Shown piece after piece: positions 17,834 to 26,227 of a stretch of DNA of 64,000 nt (positions are counted from its first letter, which is position 1; each line of letters opens with the position of its first letter). Position numbers and translations under genes: made by a program. Source of the stretch: Caproicibacter sp047833665 (GTDB lineage Bacteria > Bacillota > Clostridia > Oscillospirales > Acutalibacteraceae); contig CP181261.1 of NCBI GenBank assembly GCA_047833665.1, positions 248,001 to 312,000 of the forward strand. Reading direction: 5' to 3'. Below the pieces are notes generated by a model that was not told the origin of the DNA, ran no database searches, and worked only from the letters and a program-made list of their open reading frames with translations.

Positions 17834-18415
17834 CTACTGCACTGAAATAAACCGCTTAATCTGCTTATAAAGAACCGCACTCACTACAAGACAGATAGCG
17901 AAATCCGGCAACAAAAAAGAGCCGTTGTAAGAAACAGAATACAAAAACGGATGTCCAGCCCATTCTTCCGGCACCCAAGAAACAAAGACCGTGACACCGG
18001 AAATCACATGGCTGACAAACCGCAAAAATACGGCGGTAAACGTCCCCATTACAAACTTTTTGTAACCATGGCCGTAAATTCCCGCAAGACCAAGAAATGT
18101 AAAAGCAAGCAAATAGTCAAGAAAAAACGACGCCGCCACTGCAACAGGCGTTAAACCCCAAGACATAACCGCACCAACGTCCAGCAAAAGCTGAATCACG
18201 CCGTATGTAAATCCCGTGAGCATGCCCCACTTTACGCCGTATTTGTAGCCCATCAGCATAATCGGCAGCATGCTGCACAGCGTGACCGAACCGCCAAGCG
18301 GCATCTGACCGATTTTTACAAGGCTCAGCACCGTTGCAAGTGCCAGCATAATGGCGCTTTCCACCAACCGAAGTGTGGCAGGGTTCATTTCAGAAGTGCT
18401 TTTTTCTTTCATCAT
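17834..18415 (-). CDS. thiT: Thiamine ECF transporter S component
   Basis: Substrate-binding membrane subunit that captures thiamine and works with a shared energising ECF module (not in this window). The 193-residue protein has six hydrophobic segments and ThiT-like features: the L1 region SLVKIGQMPLGGSVTLCSMLP, a long internal helix GYKYGVKWGMLTGFTYGVIQ, and an aromatic-rich C-terminal part with FVSWVPEEWAGHPFLYS and YNGSFLLPDF, where W and N side chains bind thiamine in known ThiT structures. GGAGGG lies 8 bp before the ATG. A TPP riboswitch and terminator immediately upstream confirm thiamine control. Confidence 0.95.
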   Translation of the reverse strand: MMKEKSTSEMNPATLRLVESAIMLALATVLSLVKIGQMPLGGSVTLCSMLPIMLMGYKYGVKWGMLTGFTYGVIQLLLDVGAVMSWGLTPVAVAASFFLDYLLAFTFLGLAGIYGHGYKKFVMGTFTAVFLRFVSHVISGVTVFVSWVPEEWAGHPFLYSVSYNGSFLLPDFAICLVVSAVLYKQIKRFISVQ

Positions 18416-18457
18416 AATTTTGTCCCTCCATTGTTGTCCGGAATGCTGGGGGAGAAC

Positions 18458-18485
18458 AAAAAAGGCTCCGCGGCCTGCGCGGAGC
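18458..18485 (-). terminator. Riboswitch expression-platform terminator before thiT
   Basis: On the minus strand GCTCCGCG and CGCGGAGC form an 8-bp perfect stem followed by TTTTTT, between the TPP aptamer and thiT. It would form when thiamine pyrophosphate is bound and stop transcription. Confidence 0.9.
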
Positions 18486-18496
18486 GTGATTTTCGT

Positions 18497-18585
18497 TTTC
18501 CTACGCTGGCATTATCCAGATCAGGTTATGGGTTTCAGGCTTCCATTCGCCTGCTCTCAGCCGGGAAACACCCAGCACCCCTTAT
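18497..18585 (-). promoter_or_regulatory. TPP (THI-box) riboswitch
   Basis: The minus strand shows the conserved aptamer blocks in order: GGGGTGCTGGGTG, GGCTGAGAG, ACCCATAACCTGATCTGGAT and AATGCCAGCGTAGGAAA. The last block differs by one base from the classic GGGAA ending. It lies directly upstream of thiT with an intrinsic terminator in between, so thiamine pyrophosphate should switch thiT off. Confidence 0.96.
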
Positions 18586-18615
18586 TTTATTTTCGTGAAC
18601 ATCATACAATAGTTC

Positions 18616-19278
18616 TCAAGATTTGTCAATTAGAAATTCGCCCAACTGTGACACCGTTTGCACAAAATTGAACGCTCCTTCATGTTCCATTTCCTCGCGC
18701 GTGCCAAAACCATACAGCACACCGACGAAGTTCGTTCCGGCTTTTCGTGCACCGGCTGCGTCATATTTTGTGTCCCCAACCATGACGGCATGCGAAGCCG
18801 ATATGCCGAAATGCTCCAGCACAGGCAATATCAGTAATTCTTTTCCTCCGCCATATTCGGAATCACTTTCCGCCGAAATATAATCAAACCAAGCGGAAAG
18901 TTCAAAATAATCCAGCACCCGTTTTGCTTGGGTAATGGGTTTTGAGGTTGCAACCGCCAGTTTCGCGCCGCTCTTTTTCAGTTTGGAAAGCAGTTCAAAA
19001 ATACCCGGATAAACGGAGTTTTCATAGGCGCCTTTCCGGCTATAATATTCTCGATAATACCGAATCATTTGTGCAATGGTTTCTTCCGGCATCTCGGGAT
19101 ACATTTTTCGCAGTATATTTCCAAACGGCGGGCCGATAAATGTACGAAGAACTTTCTCGCTTGGAACCGGCCAGCCCACTTTGCGAAATGCCTCACACTG
19201 CCCGTTGTTGATTCCACGAGCGGAATCTGTCAGTGTGCCGTCAAGGTCAAACAAAACCAAATCATATCGGCACTTCAT
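18616..19278 (-). CDS. HAD-superfamily phosphatase (phosphoglycolate phosphatase-like)
   Basis: A 220-residue haloacid dehalogenase-type hydrolase with an alpha-helical cap of the subfamily IA kind. Motif I is FDLDGTLTDS near the N-terminus (nucleophile Asp and general acid Asp), motif II is the Thr/Ser in AVATSKP, motif III is a Lys in the GGGKELLILPVL region, and motif IV is MVGDTKYD. The substrate cannot be told from sequence; phosphoglycolate, pyrophosphate or a nucleotide are all possible in this family. Its start overlaps the stop of the upstream thioesterase gene by four bases (ATGA), so the two are translationally coupled. Confidence 0.9.
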   Translation of the reverse strand: MKCRYDLVLFDLDGTLTDSARGINNGQCEAFRKVGWPVPSEKVLRTFIGPPFGNILRKMYPEMPEETIAQMIRYYREYYSRKGAYENSVYPGIFELLSKLKKSGAKLAVATSKPITQAKRVLDYFELSAWFDYISAESDSEYGGGKELLILPVLEHFGISASHAVMVGDTKYDAAGARKAGTNFVGVLYGFGTREEMEHEGAFNFVQTVSQLGEFLIDKS

Positions 19279-19667
19279 TGTGTCACCGAATCTTTTCTTG
19301 CATTTGCTTTTTCAAGAAAACGCTGACTTTTTACACTGACGCGTTCATGCGTGCCGGTAGCGATAACCCCAGCGTTGTCCCGCGCTTCCAGCCGAAACTG
19401 AAACAGCCGATTTTCCTGCGCTTCAAGCACTGCGGTCACTGTTACTTTGCAGCCCGGTGCAGTTGGTGCCAAATGCTCCACTGTAATTTTCGAACCGACA
19501 GTTGTTTGCCCTTCAGAAAGATATTTCGCTGCAAGTTCCATGGCTGTATTTTCAAAAAATGCCGCCACTGCCGGCGTAGCCAGCACAGGAAGTGACCCGC
19601 TGCCCATGCTGGATGCAAGCAATTCCTGAGAAACGGTGTATTCTTTCGTCAACTGAGTATCCGGCAT
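19275..19667 (-). CDS. Hotdog-fold thioesterase, FlK-like
   Basis: A 130-residue protein resembling the fluoroacetyl-CoA thioesterase-like family of small hotdog proteins. Seen: an N-terminal strand, the segment LPVLATPAVAAFFENTAMEL where Thr, Glu and Asn fit the FlK-type active-site helix, VGSKITVEHLAPTAPG with the conserved His, and a C-terminal strand GTHERVSV. It probably hydrolyses an acyl-CoA; the substrate is unknown and fluoroacetyl-CoA is unlikely to be the natural one. ATG 19667 is chosen because GGAGGA is 7 bp upstream; a further ATG at 19688 is not positioned. Coupled to the HAD phosphatase by a four-base overlap. Confidence 0.85.
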   Translation of the reverse strand: MPDTQLTKEYTVSQELLASSMGSGSLPVLATPAVAAFFENTAMELAAKYLSEGQTTVGSKITVEHLAPTAPGCKVTVTAVLEAQENRLFQFRLEARDNAGVIATGTHERVSVKSQRFLEKANARKDSVTQ

Positions 19668-19833
19668 TGTAATTTCCTCCAATTGCATGATATAATAATA
19701 CGATTCTCATTGTACGGCTGAAAACGGCCGTGTCTGAGGACTTTGTTATTATAGCATATTCCATACGGAATTTTCATTCTTTCTTTTTTATTTTTTTTCC
19801 GAATGATTTGGATTACACATAAGGAGGCATTCC

Positions 19834-20616
19834 ATGCCGGAAAACAGCACCGCGCAAAATGGACGCGGAAGAATCTATTTGATGGACGAGCTGCGAGGAT
19901 TTGCCGTGTTTTGCATGATTTTTTACCACGGATTTTACACGTTCGGCTACCTGTTTGGCAGCGATATCGGCGTTTATTTTTTCCGGTTTTTCATGCCTGC
20001 CGAACCGTTTTTTGCCGGACTGTTTTTGTTTATTTCGGGCATTGCTTCCAATCTGACACATTCCAATTTGGCGCGGGGCACAAAACTGCTGGTCATTGCT
20101 CTGGGCGTAACACTGGTTACTTGGTATTTCGTGCCGGAGGATATCATCACATTCGGCGTGCTGCATTTTCTTTCCGTCTGCATGATTCTGTTCGGCCTGC
20201 TCAAACCGTTTGCCGATCGGTTTCGTTTTTCATGGTCTGCAGTGATTGTCTGCTTTGGTCTTTATTTTTTGACGCGCGGTGTACCGCGCGGATTTTTGGG
20301 CTATGGCCCCAATTTTGGCATTGCGCTTCCGCAGAATCTATATGAGTTCGCTTGGCTGGCACCGTTCGGTTTTCCGGGGCCCGGTTTTGCAAGTTCGGAT
20401 TATTTCCCGCTTTTGCCGTGGATTTTTGTATTTGCAGCGGGGACCATCGTAGGCAAACTGGCCAAGGCGGGCAGGTTCCCCGAAATTGCTTACCGTTCTC
20501 AAGTACCCATCCTTTCATGGTTTGGAAGACATGCACTGATACTGTACCTTATTCATCAGCCGATGATTTACGGATTATGCCTGCTCTTAAAACCTTTAGC
20601 GCCTTATTTTTCATGA
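19834..20616 (+). CDS. Polytopic acyltransferase-like membrane protein (HGSNAT_cat/DUF1624 type)
   Basis: A 260-residue membrane protein of the DUF1624/heparan-alpha-glucosaminide acetyltransferase catalytic-like family. The hallmark opening RIYLMDELRGFAVFCMIFYH contains the family's D-x-x-R-G motif and a His in the first membrane helix. About seven hydrophobic segments follow, and the end FGRHALILYLIHQPMIYG is the typical final helix with a conserved His. The biological acyl acceptor in bacteria is not established. The start has a perfect AAGGAGG site. Its last 13 bp overlap the end of the convergent VOC gene. Confidence 0.88.
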   Translation: MPENSTAQNGRGRIYLMDELRGFAVFCMIFYHGFYTFGYLFGSDIGVYFFRFFMPAEPFFAGLFLFISGIASNLTHSNLARGTKLLVIALGVTLVTWYFVPEDIITFGVLHFLSVCMILFGLLKPFADRFRFSWSAVIVCFGLYFLTRGVPRGFLGYGPNFGIALPQNLYEFAWLAPFGFPGPGFASSDYFPLLPWIFVFAAGTIVGKLAKAGRFPEIAYRSQVPILSWFGRHALILYLIHQPMIYGLCLLLKPLAPYFS

Positions 20617-21011
20617 ACTTTATGTTCGCCCGCGGTTATTTCCACGCGGTTGCCGTCGGGATCCAAAACACAGCTCTCATAATAACCGTCGCCCGTTCTT
20701 CTGGGTTCGCTCACCACGGGTACTCCGGATTCCTTCATACGAGCCGTTAAGTTTTCCACATCTTGCTCCGAATCTGTGGAAAACGCAAGATGCGCATATC
20801 CGGCAGCATACCGGCGGCGTACGGTTTCCGCTAAGTACACACTGTTCATCAGCTCCAGCCTTGCTCCCGTACCAAAACTGATAAAATAAGAAGAAAACCC
20901 CTTGTTCGAATTTTCATATTTTGGCCCGGCCTGACCGCCAAACCATTTGCAGTAAAAATCCCGAAGCTTTTCCGGGTTGCGTGTGTAAATCGCTGCGTGT
21001 GCAATCTTCAT
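20604..21011 (-). CDS. VOC/glyoxalase-superfamily protein
   Basis: Single-domain protein (135 residues) with two beta-alpha-beta-beta-beta repeats of the vicinal oxygen chelate fold. Repeat 1 starts KIAHAAIYTRNPEKLRDFYC with a potential metal His, and contains ARLELMN with a Glu. Repeat 2 contains AGYAHLAFSTDS with a His and ends CVLDPDGNRVEIT with a Glu. These four positions match the usual metal ligands of glyoxalase I-like enzymes. The real reaction is unknown. The ATG at 21011 is preceded by GGAGGAG with 7-bp spacing. Confidence 0.88.
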   Translation of the reverse strand: MKIAHAAIYTRNPEKLRDFYCKWFGGQAGPKYENSNKGFSSYFISFGTGARLELMNSVYLAETVRRRYAAGYAHLAFSTDSEQDVENLTARMKESGVPVVSEPRRTGDGYYESCVLDPDGNRVEITAGEHKVHEK

Positions 21012-21144
21012 ACTACAACTCCTCCGTTTTTCCCGCATCACGGCAACCGCTCTTCCCGGCGCGCGCGGGTGTTTATCGATATTCTATTTTACCATAATTA
21101 TTGTCCATTAAGAACTAATTATATAGCAATCTTGGAGGGATTTT

Positions 21145-23292
21145 ATGAACCTCGTCACCGAACTTAGCCGTCAATTCAGCCTGCAGGAATGGCAGATACA
21201 AAATGTAATTGAACTGATTGACGCCGGCAACACAATACCGTTCATCGCCCGCTACCGCAAAGAGGCGCACGGCTCGCTGGATGACCAAAAACTCCGTGAA
21301 ATAGCGGAACGTTTAAATTATTTGCGTTCTCTGGAAAAACGGCGGGAAGAAGTTCACACGCTCATTGAGGAAAGCGGATTTTTAACCCCGGAAATAGCAA
21401 ATTCTCTGCAAAAGGCGAAAACCTTGGCAGAAATTGAAGATATCTACCGCCCGTTCCGCCCAAAACGCAAAACACGCGCCTCCGTTGCAAAGGCAAAAGG
21501 CCTTACTCCTTTAGCGGATGAAATAGAAAAACAGGGCAGCAGCGACCCTCTTTCCCTCGCCGAAGATTATGTTAACCCGGAAAAAGGTGTGGAAACGCCG
21601 CAGGATGCACTTGCGGGCGCGCTTGATATCATTGCGGAACGTGTGTCGGACAATGCAGAAATTCGCCGCCGCCTGCGCGTGGTGGCAAAAGCGCATGGCA
21701 TAGTTGTTTCCAAAGCCGCAAAATCGGATGAAGACAGCGTCTATACAATGTATTACGATTACCGAGAACCGGTCAACAAAATTGCCGGACACCGTGTACT
21801 GGCTATCGACCGCGGGGAAAAGGAAGGCTTTCTGAAAGTATCCGTGGAATTAGACCGTACGCGCGGGATGAATATTGTCCTTTCAGAATATCCGGTGGGC
21901 GATACCCCATGTGCCAAAGCAGTGCGTGCCGCATGCGAGGACGCGTATGACCGCCTGATTTTCCCCTCCATTGAAAGGGAAATCCGTAATATGCTCACGG
22001 AGGCGGCGGATGAATCGGCCATTAAGGTATTTGCGGTCAACCTGCGGCATCTCTTTATGCAGCCGCCGGTGCGCGGCAAGGTCACCATGGGGCTTGACCC
22101 CGGATATCGCACCGGATGTAAGGTGGCAGTTGTCGACGCGACCGGACGGGTTCTGGACACCGGCGTCATCTATCCGACGCATTCGCAGGCAAAAGTAGAA
22201 CAGGCAAAGGAAACCATGCGCCGTCTGATTTTAAAACATCATGTGGAGGTCATTGCCATCGGCAACGGAACCGCATCGCGCGAAACGGAGCAATTCACCG
22301 CCGATGTCATTCGGGAATTGGATGCGGACGTTTCCTACATGGTGGTCAGTGAAGCGGGCGCATCCGTGTATTCTGCCAGCAAACTGGCCGCGCAGGAGTT
22401 TCCTGATTTTGACGTGACGCTGCGCAGTGCCGTTTCCATCGCGCGCAGGTTACAAGATCCTTTGGCGGAGCTTGTAAAAATCGACCCAAAAGCGATTGGC
22501 GTAGGACAGTATCAGCATGATATGCCGAAAAAAATGCTGGATACGGCTTTGTCCGGCGTGGTGGAGGACTGCGTCAACTCGGTTGGCGCGGACCTAAACA
22601 CAGCATCGCCGTCGCTGCTCGAACATATTGCGGGTATTACACCGACGGTTTCAAAAAATATTGTGAAATACCGCGAAGAAAACGGTGCATTTCACAGCCG
22701 CAAAGAACTGCTTAAAGTTCCGAAACTCGGGCCAAAGGCATTTGAACAATGTGCGGGATTCCTGCGCGTGCCCGAAAGCGATAACTTTTTGGACCGCACC
22801 GCCGTGCATCCGGAATCTTATGATGCGGCGAAAGCGCTGTTAAAACTCTGTGACTATAGCGCAGATGATTTACAGCGCGGCAGTTTTCCGGGTCTTGCCG
22901 AAAAAGTAAAGCAAATTGGGTATGAAAAAGCAGCAGAAGCCGCGGGAGTCGGTGTGCCTACGCTGCTGGATATTGTTGCGGAACTGGAACGCCCCGGACG
23001 GGATCCGCGCGATGAATTGCCAAAGCCGCTACTGCGCACCGATGTGATGAAACTGGAGGATTTAAAACCCGGCATGCAGTTAACCGGAACCGTGCGGAAT
23101 GTGATTGATTTCGGTGCATTCGTAGATATCGGCGTACATCAGGACGGGTTGGTTCATATCTCGGAAATCTGCGACCGGTTTATTAAACACCCGTCAGAAG
23201 TGCTGAAGGTAGGAGATATTGTCAATGTCCGCGTGCTTTCCGTGGATGTAAAGAAACAGCGCATTTCCCTTTCCATGCGTTCCGCAACATAA
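21145..23292 (+). CDS. tex: Tex-family RNA-binding transcription accessory protein
   Basis: Cytoplasmic nucleic-acid-binding protein of the Tex/Spt6 family, involved in transcription-linked processes. The 715 residues show the N-terminal Tex helical region, an RNase H-like YqgF domain (GLDPGYRTGCKVAVVDATG near residue 320), helix-hairpin-helix segments (IAGITPTVSKNIVKYREENG and KVPKLGPKAFEQCAGF), and a C-terminal S1 domain (about 640-713, GTVRNVIDFGAFVDIGVHQD). Length and order are normal for the family. CTTGGAGGG precedes the ATG. It is monocistronic, with a hairpin terminator after it. Confidence 0.96.
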   Translation: MNLVTELSRQFSLQEWQIQNVIELIDAGNTIPFIARYRKEAHGSLDDQKLREIAERLNYLRSLEKRREEVHTLIEESGFLTPEIANSLQKAKTLAEIEDIYRPFRPKRKTRASVAKAKGLTPLADEIEKQGSSDPLSLAEDYVNPEKGVETPQDALAGALDIIAERVSDNAEIRRRLRVVAKAHGIVVSKAAKSDEDSVYTMYYDYREPVNKIAGHRVLAIDRGEKEGFLKVSVELDRTRGMNIVLSEYPVGDTPCAKAVRAACEDAYDRLIFPSIEREIRNMLTEAADESAIKVFAVNLRHLFMQPPVRGKVTMGLDPGYRTGCKVAVVDATGRVLDTGVIYPTHSQAKVEQAKETMRRLILKHHVEVIAIGNGTASRETEQFTADVIRELDADVSYMVVSEAGASVYSASKLAAQEFPDFDVTLRSAVSIARRLQDPLAELVKIDPKAIGVGQYQHDMPKKMLDTALSGVVEDCVNSVGADLNTASPSLLEHIAGITPTVSKNIVKYREENGAFHSRKELLKVPKLGPKAFEQCAGFLRVPESDNFLDRTAVHPESYDAAKALLKLCDYSADDLQRGSFPGLAEKVKQIGYEKAAEAAGVGVPTLLDIVAELERPGRDPRDELPKPLLRTDVMKLEDLKPGMQLTGTVRNVIDFGAFVDIGVHQDGLVHISEICDRFIKHPSEVLKVGDIVNVRVLSVDVKKQRISLSMRSAT

Positions 23293-23343
23293 CAATTGGT
23301 CGCAAAATTATCGCACTGCTTTCGGCATTGACGGATAAAAACT

Positions 23344-23385
23344 AAATCGCCGCTCATACCGGTATGCGTTGCGATTTTTTCCACA
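23344..23385 (+). terminator. Terminator after tex
   Basis: The arms AAATCGC...TCATA and TATG...GCGATTT form a stem with an internal mismatch, followed by TTTTTT. Confidence 0.75.
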
Positions 23386-23458
23386 AGGTTTTATAATATT
23401 GTTGAAAGATTATACTTTTCATGCAACAAAGATTGAACAATAAAGAGAGGATTTACCG

Positions 23459-24553
23459 ATGAAGCTGGGTATTGTAGGACTGCCGAACGTCGGCAAAAGT
23501 ACGCTGTTTAACGCAATTACCAACGCCGGCGCTCAGGCTGCAAACTATCCGTTTTGCACCATTGAGCCGAATGTCGGCGTGGTTGCTGTTCCGGACAAAC
23601 GTCTGGACAAACTTGCCGAAATGTACCATCCGAAAAAATACACGCCCGCTACCATTGAATTTGTAGATATCGCCGGGCTGGTGCGCGGTGCTTCCAAAGG
23701 TGAGGGGCTTGGCAACAAATTTCTTGCGAACATTCGCGAATGCGACGCCATCGTGCATGTGGTGCGCTGCTTTCAAAATGATGATATCGTCCATGTGGAC
23801 GGAAGTATTGACCCGAAACGCGACATTGAGACCATCAACACAGAACTGATTCTTTCCGATCTTGAAGTACTTGACCGCCGTATGGAACGAACGAAAAAGA
23901 TGCTGAAGGCAGATAAAAAATATCAGGCTGAACTGGATTTTTTCCAAAGAGTCAAAGAGGTCCTCAATGAAGGAAAAGCTGCCCGCACTGTGGAATGTGA
24001 CGAGGATGAAGCCGCCCTGCTGGCATCTGTTTCCCTGCTTTCGAACAAGCCGATTATTTACGCAGCAAATATGAGCGAGGCGGATTTTTCGGCCGGCGTG
24101 GAAAAAAATCCGTATTTTCAGGTGGTAAAGGAGTTCGCCGAAAGCGAACACGCCGGCGTACTGCCCATCTGCGCCGAAACAGAAGCGCAAATCAGCGGCA
24201 TGGAACCGGAGGAAAAAGAGCTGTTCCTCTCCGATATGGGACTTTCCGAATCCGGATTAGACCGCCTCATTCGCGCATGCTACTCCCTTTTGGGACTGAT
24301 TTCCTTCTTGACCGCAGGCGAGCAAGAAGTCCGTGCATGGACCATCAAAAAGGGAACAAAAGCACCACAGGCCGCCGGAAAAATTCACACGGATTTTGAA
24401 CGCGGATTTATTCGCGCGGAAGTGGTCTCTTATGAAGACCTGATCGCTTGCGGTTCCATGGCTGCCGCAAGGGAAAAAGGTCTTGTCCGCTCCGAAGGCA
24501 AAGATTACGTCATGAAAGACGGCGACGTAGTGCTGTTCAGATTTAATGTTTAA
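23459..24553 (+). CDS. ychF: YchF/OLA1-family ribosome-associated P-loop ATPase
   Basis: Universal translation-associated Obg-family protein that prefers ATP over GTP. The 364 residues show the P-loop GLPNVGKSTLFNAIT at the N-terminus, switch segments FCTIEPNVG and FVDIAGLVRGASKGEGLGN, a helical coiled insertion (about 125-200), and the C-terminal TGS domain with RAWTIKKGTKAPQAAG, HTDFERGFIRAEV and the DYVMKDGDVVLFRFNV end. The G4 position reads AANMSEAD rather than NKxD, consistent with the altered nucleotide choice of YchF. It is followed 29 bp later by an alpha/beta hydrolase, which may be co-transcribed. Confidence 0.97.
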   Translation: MKLGIVGLPNVGKSTLFNAITNAGAQAANYPFCTIEPNVGVVAVPDKRLDKLAEMYHPKKYTPATIEFVDIAGLVRGASKGEGLGNKFLANIRECDAIVHVVRCFQNDDIVHVDGSIDPKRDIETINTELILSDLEVLDRRMERTKKMLKADKKYQAELDFFQRVKEVLNEGKAARTVECDEDEAALLASVSLLSNKPIIYAANMSEADFSAGVEKNPYFQVVKEFAESEHAGVLPICAETEAQISGMEPEEKELFLSDMGLSESGLDRLIRACYSLLGLISFLTAGEQEVRAWTIKKGTKAPQAAGKIHTDFERGFIRAEVVSYEDLIACGSMAAAREKGLVRSEGKDYVMKDGDVVLFRFNV

Positions 24554-24582
24554 TCCCGCATAGGAGAGACCGGAGGTTTGCA

Positions 24583-25350
24583 ATGAAATTTAAAGAACTG
24601 GGCAAACCGGAAAATCCGGTTATCTTTCTGCTTCACGGCGAAGGGCTTTCGTGGTGGTCCACAGAAAGTGCCGCGCGGCGGCTCATGAAAAAATACCGTG
24701 TAATCATGCCCGTTCTTGACGGTCACGGCGAGGACGCGGAAACGGAATTTATCAGTATTGAAAATTCCGCGGAAACTCTAATTCATTTTATTGACCGCAG
24801 CTTCGGCGGACACATATTTGCCCTGTGCGGATTTTCCATTGGTGCGCAAATTGCCGCACAGGTTCTCGCTGAACGTGCGGAAATTGCTGAATATGCTGTG
24901 TTGGAAAGCGCTCTGGTTCAGTCCGGACACAGCCGAGCATGGGAAATCCCGAAAGCACTCATTCAGCTTTCTCTGCGTTTGATGCGCCTGCGTCCGATTG
25001 CCCGACTGGCAGCAAAACAAAGATCCCTTCCGGATGAACTGTTTGAACCATACTATCGAGATTCGCAGAAAATTTCTCTGGCTTCTGCAGTCAATATGCT
25101 TCGCAGCAGCAGGAATTTTCACATTCCGATTTCCTTGCAAAACACCCGTGCAAACGTGTTAATTTTGGCGGGTTCTCGGGAATCCATCAAAATGAAACTT
25201 TCCTCCGGACTATTGAAAAAGGCAATTCCAAACAGCCGGATTGTCATTTCACGCGGGATGAGGCACGGAGAACTCAGCATCGCCCGCAGTGGGGAATATG
25301 TCCACCTTTTAGAAGAATGGTTTTCCAAGAAACCTCCATCAGACATCTGA
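24583..25350 (+). CDS. Alpha/beta-hydrolase
   Basis: Soluble 255-residue hydrolase of the alpha/beta fold. Seen: oxyanion-hole motif LLHGEGLSWW, the DGHGED segment typical of strand 4, the nucleophile elbow GFSIGA with Ser85, a helical lid region rich in Arg and Leu (about 120-165), and the catalytic His in GMRHGELS. The acid is probably an Asp/Glu near LILAGSRES, where the usual Asp is replaced by Glu or displaced. Substrate unknown; esterase, lipase or C-C hydrolase are possible. Probably the second gene of the ychF transcript. Confidence 0.85.
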   Translation: MKFKELGKPENPVIFLLHGEGLSWWSTESAARRLMKKYRVIMPVLDGHGEDAETEFISIENSAETLIHFIDRSFGGHIFALCGFSIGAQIAAQVLAERAEIAEYAVLESALVQSGHSRAWEIPKALIQLSLRLMRLRPIARLAAKQRSLPDELFEPYYRDSQKISLASAVNMLRSSRNFHIPISLQNTRANVLILAGSRESIKMKLSSGLLKKAIPNSRIVISRGMRHGELSIARSGEYVHLLEEWFSKKPPSDI

Positions 25351-25359
25351 AATTTAATT

Positions 25360-25407
25360 AAGACACGGCTCCCAAAACGGTAGTTGAGGGTTGACCGTGT
25401 CTTTTCA
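25360..25407 (+). terminator. Terminator after the alpha/beta hydrolase gene
   Basis: A 9-bp perfect stem AAGACACGG/CCGTGTCTT with a 26-base loop is followed by TTCAT. The U-tract is weak but the position, 10 bp after the stop, fits. Confidence 0.65.
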
Positions 25408-25461
25408 TATACTTTATAATATATTCTTGTGAGTTATGCACAAAATAAACGCAAAAAATTT

Positions 25462-25476
25462 TAAGAATAATTCTTA
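25462..25476 (+). promoter_or_regulatory. PerR/Fur-like operator upstream of rubrerythrin
   Basis: TAAGAATAATTCTTA is a perfect 7-1-7 inverted repeat. It matches the PerR box consensus TTATAATNATTATAA at 10 of 14 defined positions and lies 8 bp before the -35 hexamer. Confidence 0.6.
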
Positions 25477-25484
25477 TTATTATA

Positions 25485-25513
25485 TTGATTTTCAATTTTT
25501 ACCATGATATAAT
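25485..25513 (+). promoter_or_regulatory. Promoter of rubrerythrin
   Basis: TTGATT (25485-25490) and TATAAT (25508-25513) with a 17-bp spacer, about 55 bp before the ATG. Confidence 0.85.
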
Positions 25514-25568
25514 GAAACCACAGTAAGAAACGGTGACAACATTATGAATTATAAGGAGGAACTGAATC

Positions 25569-26108
25569 ATGGAATTAAAGGGAAGCAAGACCGAACAGAA
25601 TCTGAAGACCGCATTTGCCGGTGAATCTCAGGCGAGAAACAAATATACTTACTATGCATCTCAGGCAAGAAAAGAAGGCTACGAACAAATCGCTGCCATC
25701 TTTGAAGAAACTGCAAACAACGAAAAAGAGCACGCAAAACTTTGGTTTAAATATCTGTCCGGCGGAGACATTAAACCGACTGCGGAAAATCTGCTTGATG
25801 CGGCTGCCGGTGAGCATTACGAATGGACGGATATGTATGAAAACATGGCAAAAACCGCGGAAGAAGAAGGCTTTAAAGAGATTGCCGCAACAATGCGCAT
25901 GGTTGCAGCCATTGAAAAAACACACGAGGAACGCTATGCAAAACTGACCGCCAACTTAAAAGACAATCTTGTTTTCCAGTGCGGAGAAGAAACAGTTTGG
26001 GTTTGCCGCAACTGCGGTTATGTTCATGTTGGCAAGAGCGCACCGAAGGTTTGCCCGGTATGCAAACATCCGCAGGCATTCTTTGAACGCAAGGCAAATA
26101 ACTACTAA
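25569..26108 (+). CDS. rbr: Rubrerythrin
   Basis: Non-haem di-iron peroxidase that reduces hydrogen peroxide in anaerobes, taking electrons through its own rubredoxin domain. The 179 residues show the erythrin four-helix bundle with iron ligands in AGESQARNKYTYYA, ETANNEKEHAKLWFKYL and AIEKTHEERY, then a C-terminal rubredoxin-like site CRNCGYV...CPVC. It has its own promoter, an AAGGAGGA ribosome site and a PerR/Fur-like operator, so peroxide control is likely. Supports an anaerobic lifestyle. Followed by a strong terminator. Confidence 0.97.
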   Translation: MELKGSKTEQNLKTAFAGESQARNKYTYYASQARKEGYEQIAAIFEETANNEKEHAKLWFKYLSGGDIKPTAENLLDAAAGEHYEWTDMYENMAKTAEEEGFKEIAATMRMVAAIEKTHEERYAKLTANLKDNLVFQCGEETVWVCRNCGYVHVGKSAPKVCPVCKHPQAFFERKANNY

Positions 26109-26176
26109 TAGTAATATTAAACGCACTAAATACGATATGGACTTTATATCCCAACCGTATTTAGATAACATATTAC

Positions 26177-26216
26177 AAAAGGAAGGACGGACAAAAGCCC
26201 GTCCTTCCTTTTTGTC
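26177..26216 (+). terminator. Terminator after rubrerythrin (possibly bidirectional)
   Basis: AAAGGAAGGACGG pairs with CCGTCCTTCCTTT around a short loop and is followed by TTTTTG. The minus strand also has a T-tract, so it may also serve the convergent DUF4340 operon. Just upstream (about 26125-26163) a second pair of arms, CTAAATACG/CGTATTTAG, could form a weaker hairpin. Confidence 0.88.
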
Positions 26217-26227
26217 ATTTTTACGCT

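Noticed and set aside
23453..24190. 245-residue frame antisense to ychF
   Set aside because: Shadow of a strongly conserved gene; no ribosome site or family features.
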